Position numbers and translations under genes: made by a program. The notes under the pieces were generated by a model. It worked only from the letters and a program-made list of their open reading frames with translations. It did no database searches and was not told where the DNA came from. A stretch of DNA of 64,000 nucleotides from Hyposmocoma kahamanoa (Eukaryota; Arthropoda; Insecta; Lepidoptera; Cosmopterigidae): positions 387,917 to 451,916 of the forward strand of contig NW_020654289.1 of the NCBI RefSeq assembly GCF_003589595.1, written 5' to 3'. Positions 23,601 to 34,470 of this stretch are shown here, in pieces. The stretch's first letter is position 1, and every line of letters starts with the position of its first letter.

Positions 23601-25872
23601 TTTCTAGGTGCGAGTAAACTATAATTTAAAAAAATGATTATTTTTCTTCTCAAAGTCACGGATTTATCAAACCATTTACCATTTAAACCACTCTCGTATA
23701 CACACAGTTCCAAATTGTTTAAGCTTTGCTTGTTACAAATTGCTATTATATACATACGAGAATTTTATGCATCCTGTTCCACTTTATTGTGTCAATCAGT
23801 CTTTAGATTGTTGAACATGTTTTTTTTTTGGAAATTATATTTTGCAGTAGCGGTGCTCTATTCACATAAGGCATACAACAAGCATCTGCCTTGGAATAAA
23901 AGTTCTCGAATGGCGTCCACGAAATGAAAAATGCAGTGTAAACTGACGTTTACGAATAGGAACGCCGCCCGATCTGGTGAATATCTGGGAACCCTAAGGT
24001 TCAAACGGTCCAGCGCTCTGCGTGGTGCCGTGTATTGGAAGGTGTACGTGTAGCAGTGGATATCTTCTTGATTTGTTAACTGCGAAGTTATGAATTGTAG
24101 AGATAAACTTCAAAATGGGACAAATTTAAGTGTAAAACTTTATAGGGCGAAAATAAGCGTAAGCGCATAAGCATCCGTAAATTACAGAAACTAACAATGC
24201 GAGATTAAATAAGATTATTCAATGGATGAAAATGAAAGAATCCATCACATCTCTAAATGTTTATTAACTTACAAATTTCAAATGTCATGAATGGCAAAAG
24301 GTACAATTAGGAGGTATTGGGATATTGAGATGGACGTATCAGAGAATACTAATTTGTATGGTTACTTGGAGCACCAGAAATTGTCCATATGTGGAGATAA
24401 TAACTGATGCTGTTTTGCAGGATAAGCAGAAGGGAATTCTAATTGCACTTATAATCGAAGATTATTTAACAAAATTTAAAATTAATTCCACAAATTCCGT
24501 TCTGAATTCGAACAAAAACATGCCAATTCGAACGAAACAAAAAGTTCCATATGACTACAAAATAAATAGAGAAACTAATACAAAGTCCTCGACTTACTCG
24601 AATCAGGTCTAAATCCGATATCAACTCAAATTTCACAAACAGGCTGTTCGTCACCAGCCCACAAAACACTCTCCAATTAAGATATTTCTGCCCGAACTCA
24701 AATTTCAACGACAGTCTCAGTTTACGCGTAACAATTTTCACCGACAAAACGCGCGCACGAGATACGTCCCAGCCTCGCCGCGATCCGTAGACGTCTAAAA
24801 AATCAGAGTCCTAGAAGCTTATTGCCACGCTGTTTCACATTGGTACTATTCTCCTGAATCACTCGACAAATTAATTATCAACCATATAACCTTAGGCATA
24901 AAGTTGGGATCTAAATTCGGAGATACAACGTTTTAGTATTGAGCAACTCCGAGATAGGGGAAGACAGATGCTGCGCGCATGCGATTTAGACGTCTCCACA
25001 CATGTAACCATCCTCCCGTTTGTTTGTATTGTGTGAATGAAAGACAGTGAATACATTGTTTGTGCTGTTGCCGGTCACTATTGTTGTGGATAACCCTGGT
25101 TGTCCCTGATAACCGCTAGTTTGCGATCCGCTGTGATTTATTAATCACAACGCGTCCGTCGGTGCCCGTCGCCGTCACTCGCTATTTGTTGTTGACAACG
25201 TATGAAAAATATGGAAATGATACGCTTTGTCCGATATTCCATATTTATTTTTTCGGGCATTCCTCGGGTACAATGAGGGTCCGGAATGCAATGATGTGGC
25301 CATTCCTCAAAACTGCGCGGAAAGTAAACAAAAATTCTTCTGCATTTTTTTAGCCACAATGATGATTTTAATAATGCTGCTTTTATCCGAAACGGACCAG
25401 AAAAAATACTAAGTTGAAAAAGTCACGAAGCTAAGAAGAACACCTACACTCGAAGGGATGGATATACTATTGATATTGGACTGAAAAAATACAGAGTTCA
25501 CGCAAAAGCCATTGACTATCAAAAAGCTATACAATTTAAAGAAATGAAAACAAAAGCTATGTTTCTATTCGATACAATTGTTGTGTTAGTTTAGTAACGG
25601 TAAATTATTACAAAAATAACAAACATCCCAACTGCTCAAAACCCGACCAGAGAAAAACAAGCTCTAGGAGCTCTAAAACGTTCAACACGCCATTAGATAT
25701 ATTATTCTTGTTCGTTACCTCAATTAATTGAAACTAAGCAACATATACTAAACAGACATCCAAATTTAAACGTGGCACATGTCCCAAAAGGATATAGACA
25801 AAAGTTACTCATATTAAATATAGATGGTTAAATAACCAAGTCCTAGCCAGTTGAAGACGAGCTCTTAGAACG
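23601..25872. other. Unassigned stretch with short open frames
   Basis: Frames of 61-97 codons are present (for example 23634-23927, 24325-24612 and 25227-25412). The last encodes a hydrophobic segment (IFLATMMILIMLLL) that could span a membrane, but it lacks family motifs. No repeats or RNAs were recognised. Confidence 0.35.
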
Positions 25873-25990
25873 TCATCGTCATCATGATCAACCCTTTGTG
25901 CCGCTGGCTACAGGGTCTCTTCTAAACAGAATTAGGTCACAGTCCTCCACACTGGCTGAAAGTGGATTTGGAGAGCTATAGAAACTTGTA
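25873..25990 (+). repeat. Dispersed repeat with ATCATGATCAACCC...CACACTGGCTGAAAGTG
   Basis: The order of short blocks (CATCATGATCAACCC, GGGTCTCTTCT, GGTCACAGTCCTCCACACTGG) matches a repeat that I know as very common in lepidopteran DNA. A second, more decayed copy is at 44472. Its class is not clear from the sequence. Confidence 0.5.
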
Positions 25991-27067
25991 CTGCAGTCAG
26001 TGCCTCCAGGGATCAATATTATTTTTTAAAGTCATTAATCTTTACTTTCTTATGGCTGTTTCATTTAATTTTATACCTATATCATTTGTATAAATCTAAA
26101 AAAAATATATGTTCAATCAAATGCTGCCCAATGAACGCCATTTTGATTTCTTGATATGTAATGTAATCTTTAACCCTTCAGGAATCTAGTTGAGTCTCAC
26201 AAACCAAACTAAAAATACATCATACATCAAATTCTATCACGCCGTTTAGGCTACAAGATATGGCCAAATTGTCATTCGTACATACACTTATACCCGTTAA
26301 CCTCTTTCTGGAGCAGTCAGGTAAAAACAATAATTTCAATCAACCATTGTCATCAATCATCGAGACAACTCTATAATCACAAATGAACGCTAACTTCTTG
26401 GGCTTGTCAACCCTTAAAAATGTGAACAAATGTTAAATACGTATCGAAACATTTATTATTTAACACATATTATTTTCTGAAATATCAAACAACTTTACGA
26501 TAATTACTTTTTTGTTACCGCATTGGTGTTTTATACTGTGTATGCTGTCTAATGAACGAGCCTTCATTTTTCCGAACCTATAAAAATGAAACTCATAAGC
26601 GCTTAAATCAGTTCAGATCAGTCAATTGACACACTCGTTCACCATTGCCCTGATGGAACGTATTCAAAATCTGGTCTGTGCCATGGGTTTGCCCATATTC
26701 ATGCTATTATTCAGTACCTAATTGAGAGCCATTGTATTTCATTGCGGACTCGGTATTGATTCAGTTTGTTTGTTGTCGAGGTATCGTGATTGCGTGAAAT
26801 GATTCGGCAAACAGGAGCACGCATACAATTTGCAAATTGAATATCAATTGCTATACTCTAGTCAGGTGCTAGTGTACAATTGAAGGAGATTGAACGAGAG
26901 CAAAAATTTTGCTCAACCGTCTTGTAGTGGACGCGTAAATAATCTGATAGGTCGTCCGGTTCTGCTTTTAAGTAGACGGAATTTTGTAAAATTCAAGTAA
27001 TATCCTAATCAATACCTTGAAAATTAGAATACGTACGCGTGTTTTTTTGCACGCATGCTTCCTTAAC
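25991..27067. other. Gene-free stretch
   Basis: No recognisable coding or repeat content apart from AT-rich runs. It ends at the 3' edge of a reverse-strand LINE. Confidence 0.35.
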
Positions 27068-27577
27068 TCAAATAAACTTTATTTCATACGCAAACAAATT
27101 ACATTTGAAATTGTCACTTTGGTTGAAATGCACTTCTCATTCATAGGCATATTCCCCCGAGAAGAATGGGTAAGAAAGTCTAGGGGTCGTCTTTGTAAAT
27201 AAATATTTGTATACACTTATCATCATTTATATCATTTATATCAAATATGATAGATCAAGACAAACTGCAAGAGCTAAACGTGTTACTACCATGGATGAGG
27301 TGTAGAAAAGGAGCCTCCCTGCACTATAACAATTATAATAATAATAAGACATTTATTCATAAGCACATTTACAATAAATTGGTTAACAGTAAAGAGTTTT
27401 GGAAATGTGGATCCTAGTGCCAATGAATAGGATGGAACCTCAATACTACTGCTGGTTTTCAGGTTCCACCTTTATACATAGACATTCGCTGCTGACAATT
27501 GTCAATCATCACAGGAATTAAAATTTAAATTTATAAGACATGCTTAAAAATAATTTATTATTTCGATGAGCACATTA

Positions 27578-27619
<42 letters not shown>

Positions 27620-27856
27620 TTATATATAGTTTTATTTTTTAAAGAACATTAAATACCGGATACGCAAGAGGTCTCAACTTCTTACATATTTGTAAACTTA
27701 CTTGGGTGACAAATAAATTACGAAGAAAGTCAAAATAAAGAAACTTAAAATATAGATGACTATGTACACGAAATTTTATTACAGAAGCGTATACATTGCC
27801 CATTAAACGAATTTGTAAAGACGACTGCCAACAATAGCCAGTTTCTTTTTATTAAT
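27068..27856 (-). mobile_element. 3' part of a Jockey/CR1-like LINE
   Basis: The segment shares several blocks, in the same order, with the better copy at 32885-33848. These include GAGAAGAATGGGTAAGAAAG, GAGCTAAACGTGTTACTACC, and GAAGCGTATACATTGCCC with AAGACGACTGCCAACAATAG. By that match it covers the C-terminal coding end and 3' UTR, here without a readable frame. It contains a (TA)20 microsatellite and is cut at 27856, where a SINE-1 fragment begins. Confidence 0.65.
27579..27618. repeat. (TA)20 microsatellite
   Basis: Twenty uninterrupted TA units lie inside the LINE fragment. They are followed by CT and a shorter TATATA run. Confidence 0.95.
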
Positions 27857-27938
27857 GTCGTCTATATGTGTGTCCATGGCACCCGCGACACAGGGTTTCC
27901 CTAGTGCGGGGCTATGTTGAGTGTGTGCGTTATTTAAT
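27857..27938 (+). mobile_element. SINE-1 3' fragment
   Basis: Only the distal body remains: GTGTGTCCATGGCACCCGCG, CAGGGTTTCCCTAGTGCGGGG and TGAGTGTGTGCGTTATT. It joins the LINE fragment directly. Confidence 0.8.
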
Positions 27939-28070
27939 GTTATATTTATCACACTTTTTCATAAAATGTACTATTATTGATAATAATAATATTCTTTGAA
28001 TCTCTCATTAGGAATTGATGGAATCTGATTATATATTCAATGTAAACATTGCTTGTATTAGGGAGAACGG

Positions 28071-28121
28071 TTGCTTCTTAATTGGCAGGTTGACGGTTGT
28101 GCCCTGCCAATTAAGAAGCAA
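28071..28121. repeat. Perfect 19-bp inverted repeat, 13-nt spacer
   Basis: Bases 28071-28089 (TTGCTTCTTAATTGGCAGG) are the exact reverse complement of 28103-28121. The spacer is TTGACGGTTGTGC. It sits just upstream of a SINE-3 body fragment. Confidence 0.9.
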
Positions 28122-28145
28122 GCCAACCAAGGACGACGCCCTGTG

Positions 28146-28215
28146 CCGTCAGTACCCATGCCTTTAATTCATAAGTTACGTACATTTGTGAGTGATTAGG
28201 TGGCAACACCAGTCA
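28146..28215 (+). mobile_element. SINE-3 body fragment
   Basis: AAGTTACGTACATTTGTGAG and a GGTGGCAACACCAGTC tail match the family at 9958 and 34297. No head remains. Confidence 0.5.
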
Positions 28216-28231
28216 AATGATGAAAAAAAAT

Positions 28232-28426
28232 ATTTTAATAATAAATATCGCACACACTCATAGTCTCGCACCAGGGGAAACCCTGTATCGCGGGCGCCAT
28301 GAGCACAGACATACAATAACCACAAATTACACCCAAACTCACGAGAGAAACAAGTGTAGGCCATACAAATATTTCTCCCAACTCGGTAATCGAACCCCGA
28401 ATCTCTGCGTGGCAGACCAGCATGTT
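28232..28426 (-). mobile_element. SINE-1 copy
   Basis: The reverse strand carries CTGCCACGCAGAGATTCGGG, a degenerate B box (GGTTCGATTAC), then ATATTTGTATGG, TCTCGTGAGTTTGGGTGTAA, GGCGCCCGCGATACAG and GTGCGAGACTATG. The upstream part of the head is missing. Open frames predicted through here are by-products of this repeat. Confidence 0.82.
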
Positions 28427-29065
28427 AAATTCTCGAATACAAAATGAATTTATTGGTTTTTATATCAAAAATAGAGGAGTTTGTATAATTTTGCAAGCTC
28501 CGGCACTGGCGTCGTAGCCGTGTATCCCCTAAGCCATAACATTTTTATCACTTCTACCGTATTCATAGGCATGAAACATAATTCAAAGCTTCGCTCTACG
28601 CACAAAGCATAGATTTATCATATCTGTAACAACGTTGTCATTACAAAATAATAAATTGTAATACGTCAACGAAATGATTAAAAATACTTTTCGTAATCTC
28701 CCCATCACTCCTCTGTGAGCCATAATAGAACGGGGGATTTCTGTCTTCCCTATTTCATATAATTTTGCCTTTGTTTACATTATTTCCATAATATATGGAC
28801 TGGTTGAAACATGAGGGCCGAGAACACGTTGAGTTTTAGGGGTAGTAAACATGTACTTGCTTAATATTACTTGCTTTAACAATTGTAACAGGTATTTTTA
28901 GGCAACACCATCGTCTGTCCCATCGCTGTTTAATATTAAATATAATTGCAAAACATGTATGTATTATTCATAAAAAAAATTAAAATAAAACACACTTACT
29001 TTACCAGATTTCAACTAAAAAGAAATTCATTGCTATGGACAAACAATATATGACTTAAACCTTTT
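28427..29065. other. Gene-free AT-rich stretch
   Basis: No feature identified on either strand. Confidence 0.35.
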
Positions 29066-29068
29066 TTT

Positions 29069-29258
29069 ATGACACTCAGAACTTTCAATTGTCAAGATCT
29101 GAGGGGTACTGCCACTGTACCCGTCACCCTGAGACATAAGTTGACAAGTCCTATGTGCCTGTAATTCACCAGTACCTACCCTTACCTTTCAAAACTGGAA
29201 CGTAGTACTTCCTTGGACCAACTCTTTCACTAGGAGCTCTACTGCTACTAAACCTACT
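29069..29258 (+). repeat. Dispersed repeat R4, copy lacking its 5' end
   Basis: Blocks in order: CACTCAGAACTTTCAATTG, AGATCTGAGGGGTACTGCCA, CCGTCACCCTGAGACATAAG, CAAAACTGGAACGTAGTAC and AGGAGCTCTACTGCTACTAA. The same series recurs at 29633, 32323, 33964, 41426, 44838 and 62484. Class unknown. Confidence 0.7.
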
Positions 29259-29632
29259 ATTTGGAGGAACACCGCGCCTTGCAGTGGAATGCGTATAGGT
29301 TAATTATAGTGTACGTGCAATCACCCAAACTTCCTGATTGATGGGACTCAAACTATAGTCCATTCGCGTTAAGAAAGCAGTCATATCATATAATAACTAC
29401 AAAACAATATACTTCAAAATGACAATACACTTATCATCTGCAACCCGGTCACATCCCGTCGAGATCAAAATTTAATGAGCCCAAAGAAGATAATTCTGTT
29501 TTAAGTAGTTGAGGAGTTAGGGCCTATCGACTGTTCAGATAAGTCCATTTGGGAGCTACGGTACCACAGACAGACGAACAGACAGATCCCTCTCATTTAC
29601 TTCGGGGATTAGTAATATATATACTTTTTATA

Positions 29633-29848
29633 ATATCAAGTGACGGGACAAACAAGTCGAAGTATAACAGTTGAAGTACCACTCAGAGCTTTAAATCGCA
29701 AAGATCTAAGGATAATTTCAAAAGCACCCTTACCCTTCTAGACCGGAACACAATAATGCTGACATTACTGCTAGGCGGCAGATATAGGAAAGATGGCAGT
29801 ACTTCCCTGGACGAACTCTTTCACAAGGAGCTCTACTGCTACTAAATA
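29633..29848 (+). repeat. Dispersed repeat R4, nearly complete copy
   Basis: The copy starts ATATCAAGTGACGGGACAAAC and continues through CACTCAGAGCTTTAAATCGC, GACCGGAACACAATAATGC and TGCTAGGCGGCAGATATAGG. It ends AAGGAGCTCTACTGCTACTA. The segment between the ATCTAAGG and CCCTTACCC blocks is shortened compared with other copies. Confidence 0.75.
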
Positions 29849-29916
29849 ATTAATAATAATGCGCCAGACCACCACTTCAATTGCCCCCGTGACCGAAAGG
29901 TTACTATTTTAATATT

Positions 29917-30050
29917 AATTGTATGGCCTACATTATTTACTTCTCTCGTGAATTCGAATATAATTTGTGGTTGTTCATGTGTTTTCATGGCACTCGCGAT
30001 ACAGGATTTTCTTAATGCGGGGCTATGAGTGAGTGCGTTATTGTTATTAT
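29917..30050 (+). mobile_element. SINE-1 copy without head
   Basis: It begins at TGTATGGCCTACATTATT and runs through the body (TTCTCTCGTGAATTCG, TTTCATGGCACTCGCGATAC, AATGCGGGGCTATG) to an ATT-rich tail. The tRNA-like head is absent, as in a 5'-truncated insertion. Confidence 0.78.
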
Positions 30051-30239
30051 TAATTTCCTGGTCTCAAATTAGGCAATTTCTTACACTATGTACCAGAAAT
30101 AAAAAAATACCCGACACGTATTTCGCCTCTCCACGAGGCATCCTCAGGGGCATCCGAAGAGACTCTTCGGCCGAGCGTCGAGCAGCCAACAGCCCACGAT
30201 TTAACCATCACTGGGTTCGCGGAGTAGCAAATTAATTTA

Positions 30240-30410
30240 CTTCCATTTTACCCAACATGCCATTATTTGAAAAGTCGTGCCCGCCATCTTGCATTTAAAA
30301 CTAAATATTATATTCGTAATGAGCACTCCCAAATACGTCGAAAACCATGCCCAACTTGCTATTATTTGAAAAGTCCTGCCCGCCGTCTTGGATTTAAAAA
30401 TAAATTTATT
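30240..30410 (+). repeat. 99-bp satellite, two units
   Basis: CCCGCCATCTTG at about 30281 recurs as CCCGCCGTCTTG exactly 99 bp later. The intervening blocks (TTCGTAATGAGCACTCCC, AAATACGTCGAAAACC, ATTATTTGAAAAGTC) match the array at 57.5-58.0 kb. The second unit is interrupted by the tail of the LINE that follows. Confidence 0.85.
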
Positions 30411-30683
30411 TATTTATTTATTTATTGCATTGTCACACTTATTAATAATTTACGTACAGTGGTTTGTAAGTGTACATGTGACACCCTGTAAGGGCACAGC
30501 AAAGTAGAAAGGGCACTCACTTATTATTAAATATAATGGTTTACAATCATATGTCATCATATAGAGGTACAATCAAATTATTTATGATGACTCATTCAAT
30601 ATGGTAAACACCATATTAAATAAATCATCACATATCATACACATATAAATTGATTAAAAAGAAGGATGTCGAAGTATTTTTAA

Positions 30684-31559
30684 TTAATTTTGATCATTGA
30701 AAAATTCTTGAATGTTATAATAACTTTTATTTATAAGGAAGTCTTTTAAATATTTAGAGAAAATCTTAAATTCTTTAATTTCTTTTATGTGGACTGGTAT
30801 GTGATTGTAGATTCTAGTTATCATAATTTGCGGTCCTGAACAAACTAATTTTAATTTAGAAAATTGTACTTTCAATTGATGTAGGTTTCTATTGTTACGT
30901 TTAATTCCAGTTTTTGGTGAAAATAAAGTAGGATGGTTCCTTAAAAATTTGCACGACTCAAGTATGTATATACCTGTTAAGGTTAATATGCTTAATTTTT
31001 GAAAAAGAGGTCTGCATGATTCTCTCTGTTCTATATTTGTCAATATCCTGATACACTCCTTTTGTAATATAAATACATCATTAACATTGGTAGAATTTCC
31101 CCACATAATGACACCGTAAGACAATCTCAAATGACAGTACGCATAGTATGCCGTAAGAGCAGATTTAAAATTACTTACACGTTTTAAATGACGTAGGGCG
31201 TATATAAATGATGATAACTTGTTGGTCAGATTTCGAATGAACGGTTTCCAGTTCATGTGTGAGTCCAAATCTAGTCCCAGTAGGGTAGCAGTGTCTACAG
31301 TAGTTAGTGTGTGATTATTATAAATATAGTTAAGAGGCAGGGGAGCTTTTTGGAAGGGTTTAAATTGAATTAATTTAGTTTTATTTAGATTTAATTTTAA
31401 TTTATGGTATTCTAGCCAATTGAGAATTTTGTCCAATATAGAGTCCAATTTATTTTTTAATTCGTTATTGTTGGAACATGGTACTACAATAGATATGTCA
31501 TCCGCGAAAAGAGTGCATTGGTCATCTAGTTGGTGGGGTAGGTCATTTATGTAGTGCAT
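30684..31559 (-). pseudogene. LINE reverse transcriptase, C-terminal 291 codons, frame intact
   Basis: The frame is uninterrupted, unlike every other LINE in the window. Near its start it has INDLPHQLDDQCTLFADD, the FADD catalytic box that coordinates metal in LINE reverse transcriptases. About 80 residues on is LLGLDLDSHMNWKPFI, and further on SYGVIMWGNSTNVNDVFILQ and a YLKDFLINKSYYNIQEF C-terminus, all standard for CR1/Jockey ORF2. The endonuclease and the first RT motifs are missing because the element is 5'-truncated, so the protein cannot work. The first Met is an accident of the duplication at 31512-31593. The intact frame suggests a comparatively recent insertion. Confidence 0.85.
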
Positions 31560-31593
31560 TGGTCATCTAGTTGGTGGGGTAGGTCATTTATGT
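31512..31593. repeat. 41-bp exact tandem duplication at the LINE 5' edge
   Basis: Bases 31512-31552 and 31553-31593 are identical (each starts AGTGCATTGGTC and ends TTTATGT). Since 41 is not a multiple of three, the duplication shifts the reading frame. Confidence 0.93.
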
Positions 31594-31720
31594 TTTGTTA
31601 TTATATATTCGTAATTTGTTTGTATGATCTGTGTTCGTAATGAACACCCCCAAATACCTCGAAAACGATACTCAACTTGTCATTATTTAAAAAGTCGTGT
31701 CAATAGTTTGAAAAATCGAG
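31594..31720 (+). repeat. 99-bp satellite remainder
   Basis: TTCGTAATGAACACCCCC, AAATACCTCGAAAACGATAC and TCATTATTTAAAAAGTCGTG continue the satellite after the LINE. A partial doubling of the TTCGTAAT block at about 31606 and 31635 indicates local rearrangement. Confidence 0.75.
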
Positions 31721-32322
31721 GACTGTTACAAATTTAGTAACCTCCTTTAGTTCCTGAAATAATTGTTGTTCACAAAAATATATCATACATCATATCTACA
31801 CAAAAATTATCCCCAATCACTGGGCCAGTGCAAGGATTGCTATTAGAAACAATATCTCTCAAATTGTAGTAAAATAAGTAACGTACAAAAGTTTCATTAT
31901 GTTTATTTAAAGCAAAATGACTGTTTACATTACATTTATAAATAATAATATAGGAAAATCCTGACTACTAACATAAATAAAAGCAAAATATTAATAATTA
32001 GATGACCTGAGGTTCGAACCCCAGACATTCAGAATTCATAGTTTGGACAAAGAGGACACTAGATCATACCTTTGTATGTGTGTGTAACTAAGTTTCGAGC
32101 ACATAATAGACGTTTTTGTCTAATTGAAAGATTGTATGTGAAAAGTTATATGAAAATGTCTCCAATCGCGTATGCAATAAAAATAAATATAACTTTTGGC
32201 TGCCAATTTTGCGAAAATCGTAATAAACTATTATGTCGCTTTACCAACGCCATCTATTGGTTATTAGATTACTTAAAATCGTGTCGATCCCCCTTAACTT
32301 AATTAATTAAGTATCCAGAGAC
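31721..32322. other. AT-rich stretch
   Basis: There is an isolated GGTTCGAACCCC, which resembles a pol III B box, at about 32011. No matching A box or cloverleaf was found. Otherwise featureless. Confidence 0.35.
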
Positions 32323-32566
32323 GTACTGCCACTTTACCTATTTCTACCGCCAAGCTGTAACATAATATTACAGCGTTCCGGTTTTGAAGAGTACGAGTGC
32401 TCTTGATATTACCGACACATGGGACTTGTCAACTGACGTCTCAAGTTGACGGGCGCAGTGGCAGTGCCCCTCAGATCTTTGCGATTTAAACCTCTACACC
32501 TGCTGTGGACAGACGTGTCGCTTACTACCAGGTACGCGAATTGTTGGTTCCGTCACTGCCACCGTT
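32323..32566 (-). repeat. Dispersed repeat R4, reverse copy
   Basis: On the reverse strand: GTGACGGAACCAACAATTCG, then TGGTAGTAAGCGACACG, CGCAAAGATCTGAGGGGCAC, TGCCACTGCGCCCGTCAAC, CAAAACCGGAACGCTG and CTTGGCGGTAGAAATAGG. It is one of the two longest copies. Confidence 0.78.
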
Positions 32567-32884
32567 AGTGGTTCAGCTGGTATGTACGTAAATAGTGATA
32601 CCCGGACCGAAGCATCTGATTGCCTTTTCTCTAAATTAACAAATCTTTACACCCATAAACTGGAAGAAGCCGGCAGCCCGTTGAAAAATAAATAGATTAT
32701 TTAATTCTGCTATTAAAAGCAATGCTCAAAAAGCCAGTTGATTGAGTTGTAACGTTTTTACTGTCTCTTGTGAGTTTTATAGCTAGTAAATTTATGTGAA
32801 CATGATGACAAATTAATTTGATGAAATTACGCAGTGTTATTGTGGGATAGAGTCTGGCCGCTATTGGTTTTCAAATTCAGATTC

Positions 32885-33848
32885 AAAATATTCTTTATTT
32901 CATAGATAAGCATTATTACACTTGAAATCGTCACAATCGCTAAACTCTACCGCTCATTCGCAAGGCAGATTCCCCTGAGAAGAATGAGCAAGAAACTCTA
33001 GGGATTGCTCTTTGTAAATAACATTTGTACACATTCAAATTTTAAAATATATATTTTTTTATTTGAAACATCAGAGATCGAGACTACCTACATGAGCTAA
33101 ACGGGTACTACCACGGATTTTTGTCATCCAAGTACGCAGAAGTTGTATAATAACCTTTAGTATAAAGTTTTTGTTTCACTATAGTTTTAAACCTCGTGAA
33201 AGGCAAATTTTATATATCAACAGGAATCTTTTTATAGAAGCGTATACATTGCCCCTTAAATGATTTTCTTTGACTTTGTGAAGACGACTATCAAGAAAAG
33301 CTAGTTTATTTTTATTCCTCGTATTAATGTTATGTCTGTCACCATTTTTCTTAAAGAAATTACTATTTCTTTTAACATAAATTATATTTTCATAAATTTA
33401 CTGTAGGGCTAGTGTAAGAATGTTAATTTCCTTACACTTATCTCTCAAAGATACACGTTTCTGCAGGACAAAGATTCTATTATTATCGGCGGTATTACCC
33501 CAGAGCAAAATGCCGTATGTCATTAGACTGTGAAAGTAGCTGAAGTAAATCAATCTAGCGGCTACGACGTCTGTTTCCTTATTTTTTTAATCGCGTACAC
33601 TGCAGAGCCGAGCCGTTTTGATAACTTACTTATATGGGAACCCCATTGCAATTTAGCATCTAACGTTATACCTAGAAATACGACTGTATCCACAAGATTC
33701 AAATTTTCGTTTCTAACTACAATGTTGTAACCGTCTCTCTAACATTGGGTAATGTAAATTTCACCCAATTTGTTTTTTTTTCTCATTAAGGAGAAGGTTA
33801 TTAACAGCAAACCAATCAACTACTTTAGAAATGCCATGAAACCTTCGC
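32885..33848 (-). pseudogene. Jockey/CR1-like LINE reverse transcriptase C-terminus and 3' UTR
   Basis: With frameshifts the reverse strand reads, in order, VVDWFAVNNLLLNEKK (about 33820-33760), AKLQWGSHISKLSKRLGSA (about 33655-33600), YFHSLMTYGILLWGN (about 33545-33490), GDRHNINTRNKNKLAFL (about 33345-33295) and a C-terminal KLYTKGYYTTSAYLDDKNPW (about 33180-33115). A 3' UTR follows. This is the second half of ORF2 after the catalytic YADD box, which is not present. At least three frame breaks are needed, and one short deletion lies inside the WGN...LRDKC region. The same family, more decayed, is at 27068-27856. Confidence 0.78.
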
Positions 33849-33963
33849 TTGCTGTGTTTCGTTTAAGAATATAATCATTAATTAAATATTATCAATGTTA
33901 CAATATAAAAATTTAAAACGTAATGTAAAGTATAATAATTACTTTAAAACATGTTTTTTTGCT

Positions 33964-34111
33964 ATATCAAGTGACGGAACGAACAAGTCGTACACCTGAT
34001 GGTAAGCGACATACCTGTCCATCGTAGTTGCAATCTTACAGTGCCACTCAGAGCTTTAAAGCTCAAAGTTTTGAAGGGCAATGCCACTGCGCCCTAGTCA
34101 CTTTTGACGTG
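33964..34111 (+). repeat. Dispersed repeat R4, 5' half
   Basis: ATCAAGTGACGGAACGAACA, CACCTGATGGTAAGCGACAT, CACTCAGAGCTTTAAAG and GGGCAATGCCACTGCGCCC in order. The distal half with the GGCGGCAGA block is missing. Confidence 0.78.
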
Positions 34112-34296
34112 TGTATTTGTCATAGAATAAAGCAGTAAGTAATAAAAATCTGCGTTAATTTGAATTGTCTAATGCCACGTGTTAGTAATGTTAATTTCAT
34201 TGAGTATTATGATGTTTTACTATCATGATATTCATTTGTTGGTCGATCACGAGATTGGCCGATATGAATTATCAGTATTTTACGGTAAGAAAAAGA

Positions 34297-34470
34297 GCGA
34301 TGGTAGCCCAGCGGTAGAAGAGCTGTTTCTCAAGTGAGAGCTGACTTTAATTGTTAAGTTGCGTACATCTGTGAATATTTAGTAGCAATATCTTTACTAG
34401 CGGTGACGGAAAACATCGCGGTGAAATCAGCGTGTCGAACAATCGTGCCCAGCAATGGCTTGATGATCAC
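34297..34470 (+). mobile_element. SINE-3, longest copy
   Basis: The head carries ATGGTAGCCCAGCGGTAGAA (A-box-like). The body has AAGTTGCGTACATCTGTGAA, ACTAGCGGTGACGGAAAACA and a TCGCGGTGAAATC stretch. The B box is not clear, because the head is shortened between GAGAGCTG and the body. Confidence 0.6.

Larger units (their letters stand above)
30404..31593 (-). mobile_element. CR1/Jockey-type LINE, 5'-truncated, inserted in the satellite
   Basis: The reverse-strand order is an RT fragment, a stop at 30684, a 280-bp 3' UTR, then an AAAT-repeat tail at 30404-30427. The 99-bp satellite resumes on the far side (31594 onward), so the LINE inserted within a satellite unit. An AAAT-rich tail and 5' truncation are usual for target-primed reverse transcription. 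The 5' edge coincides with a 41-bp tandem duplication. Confidence 0.8.
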
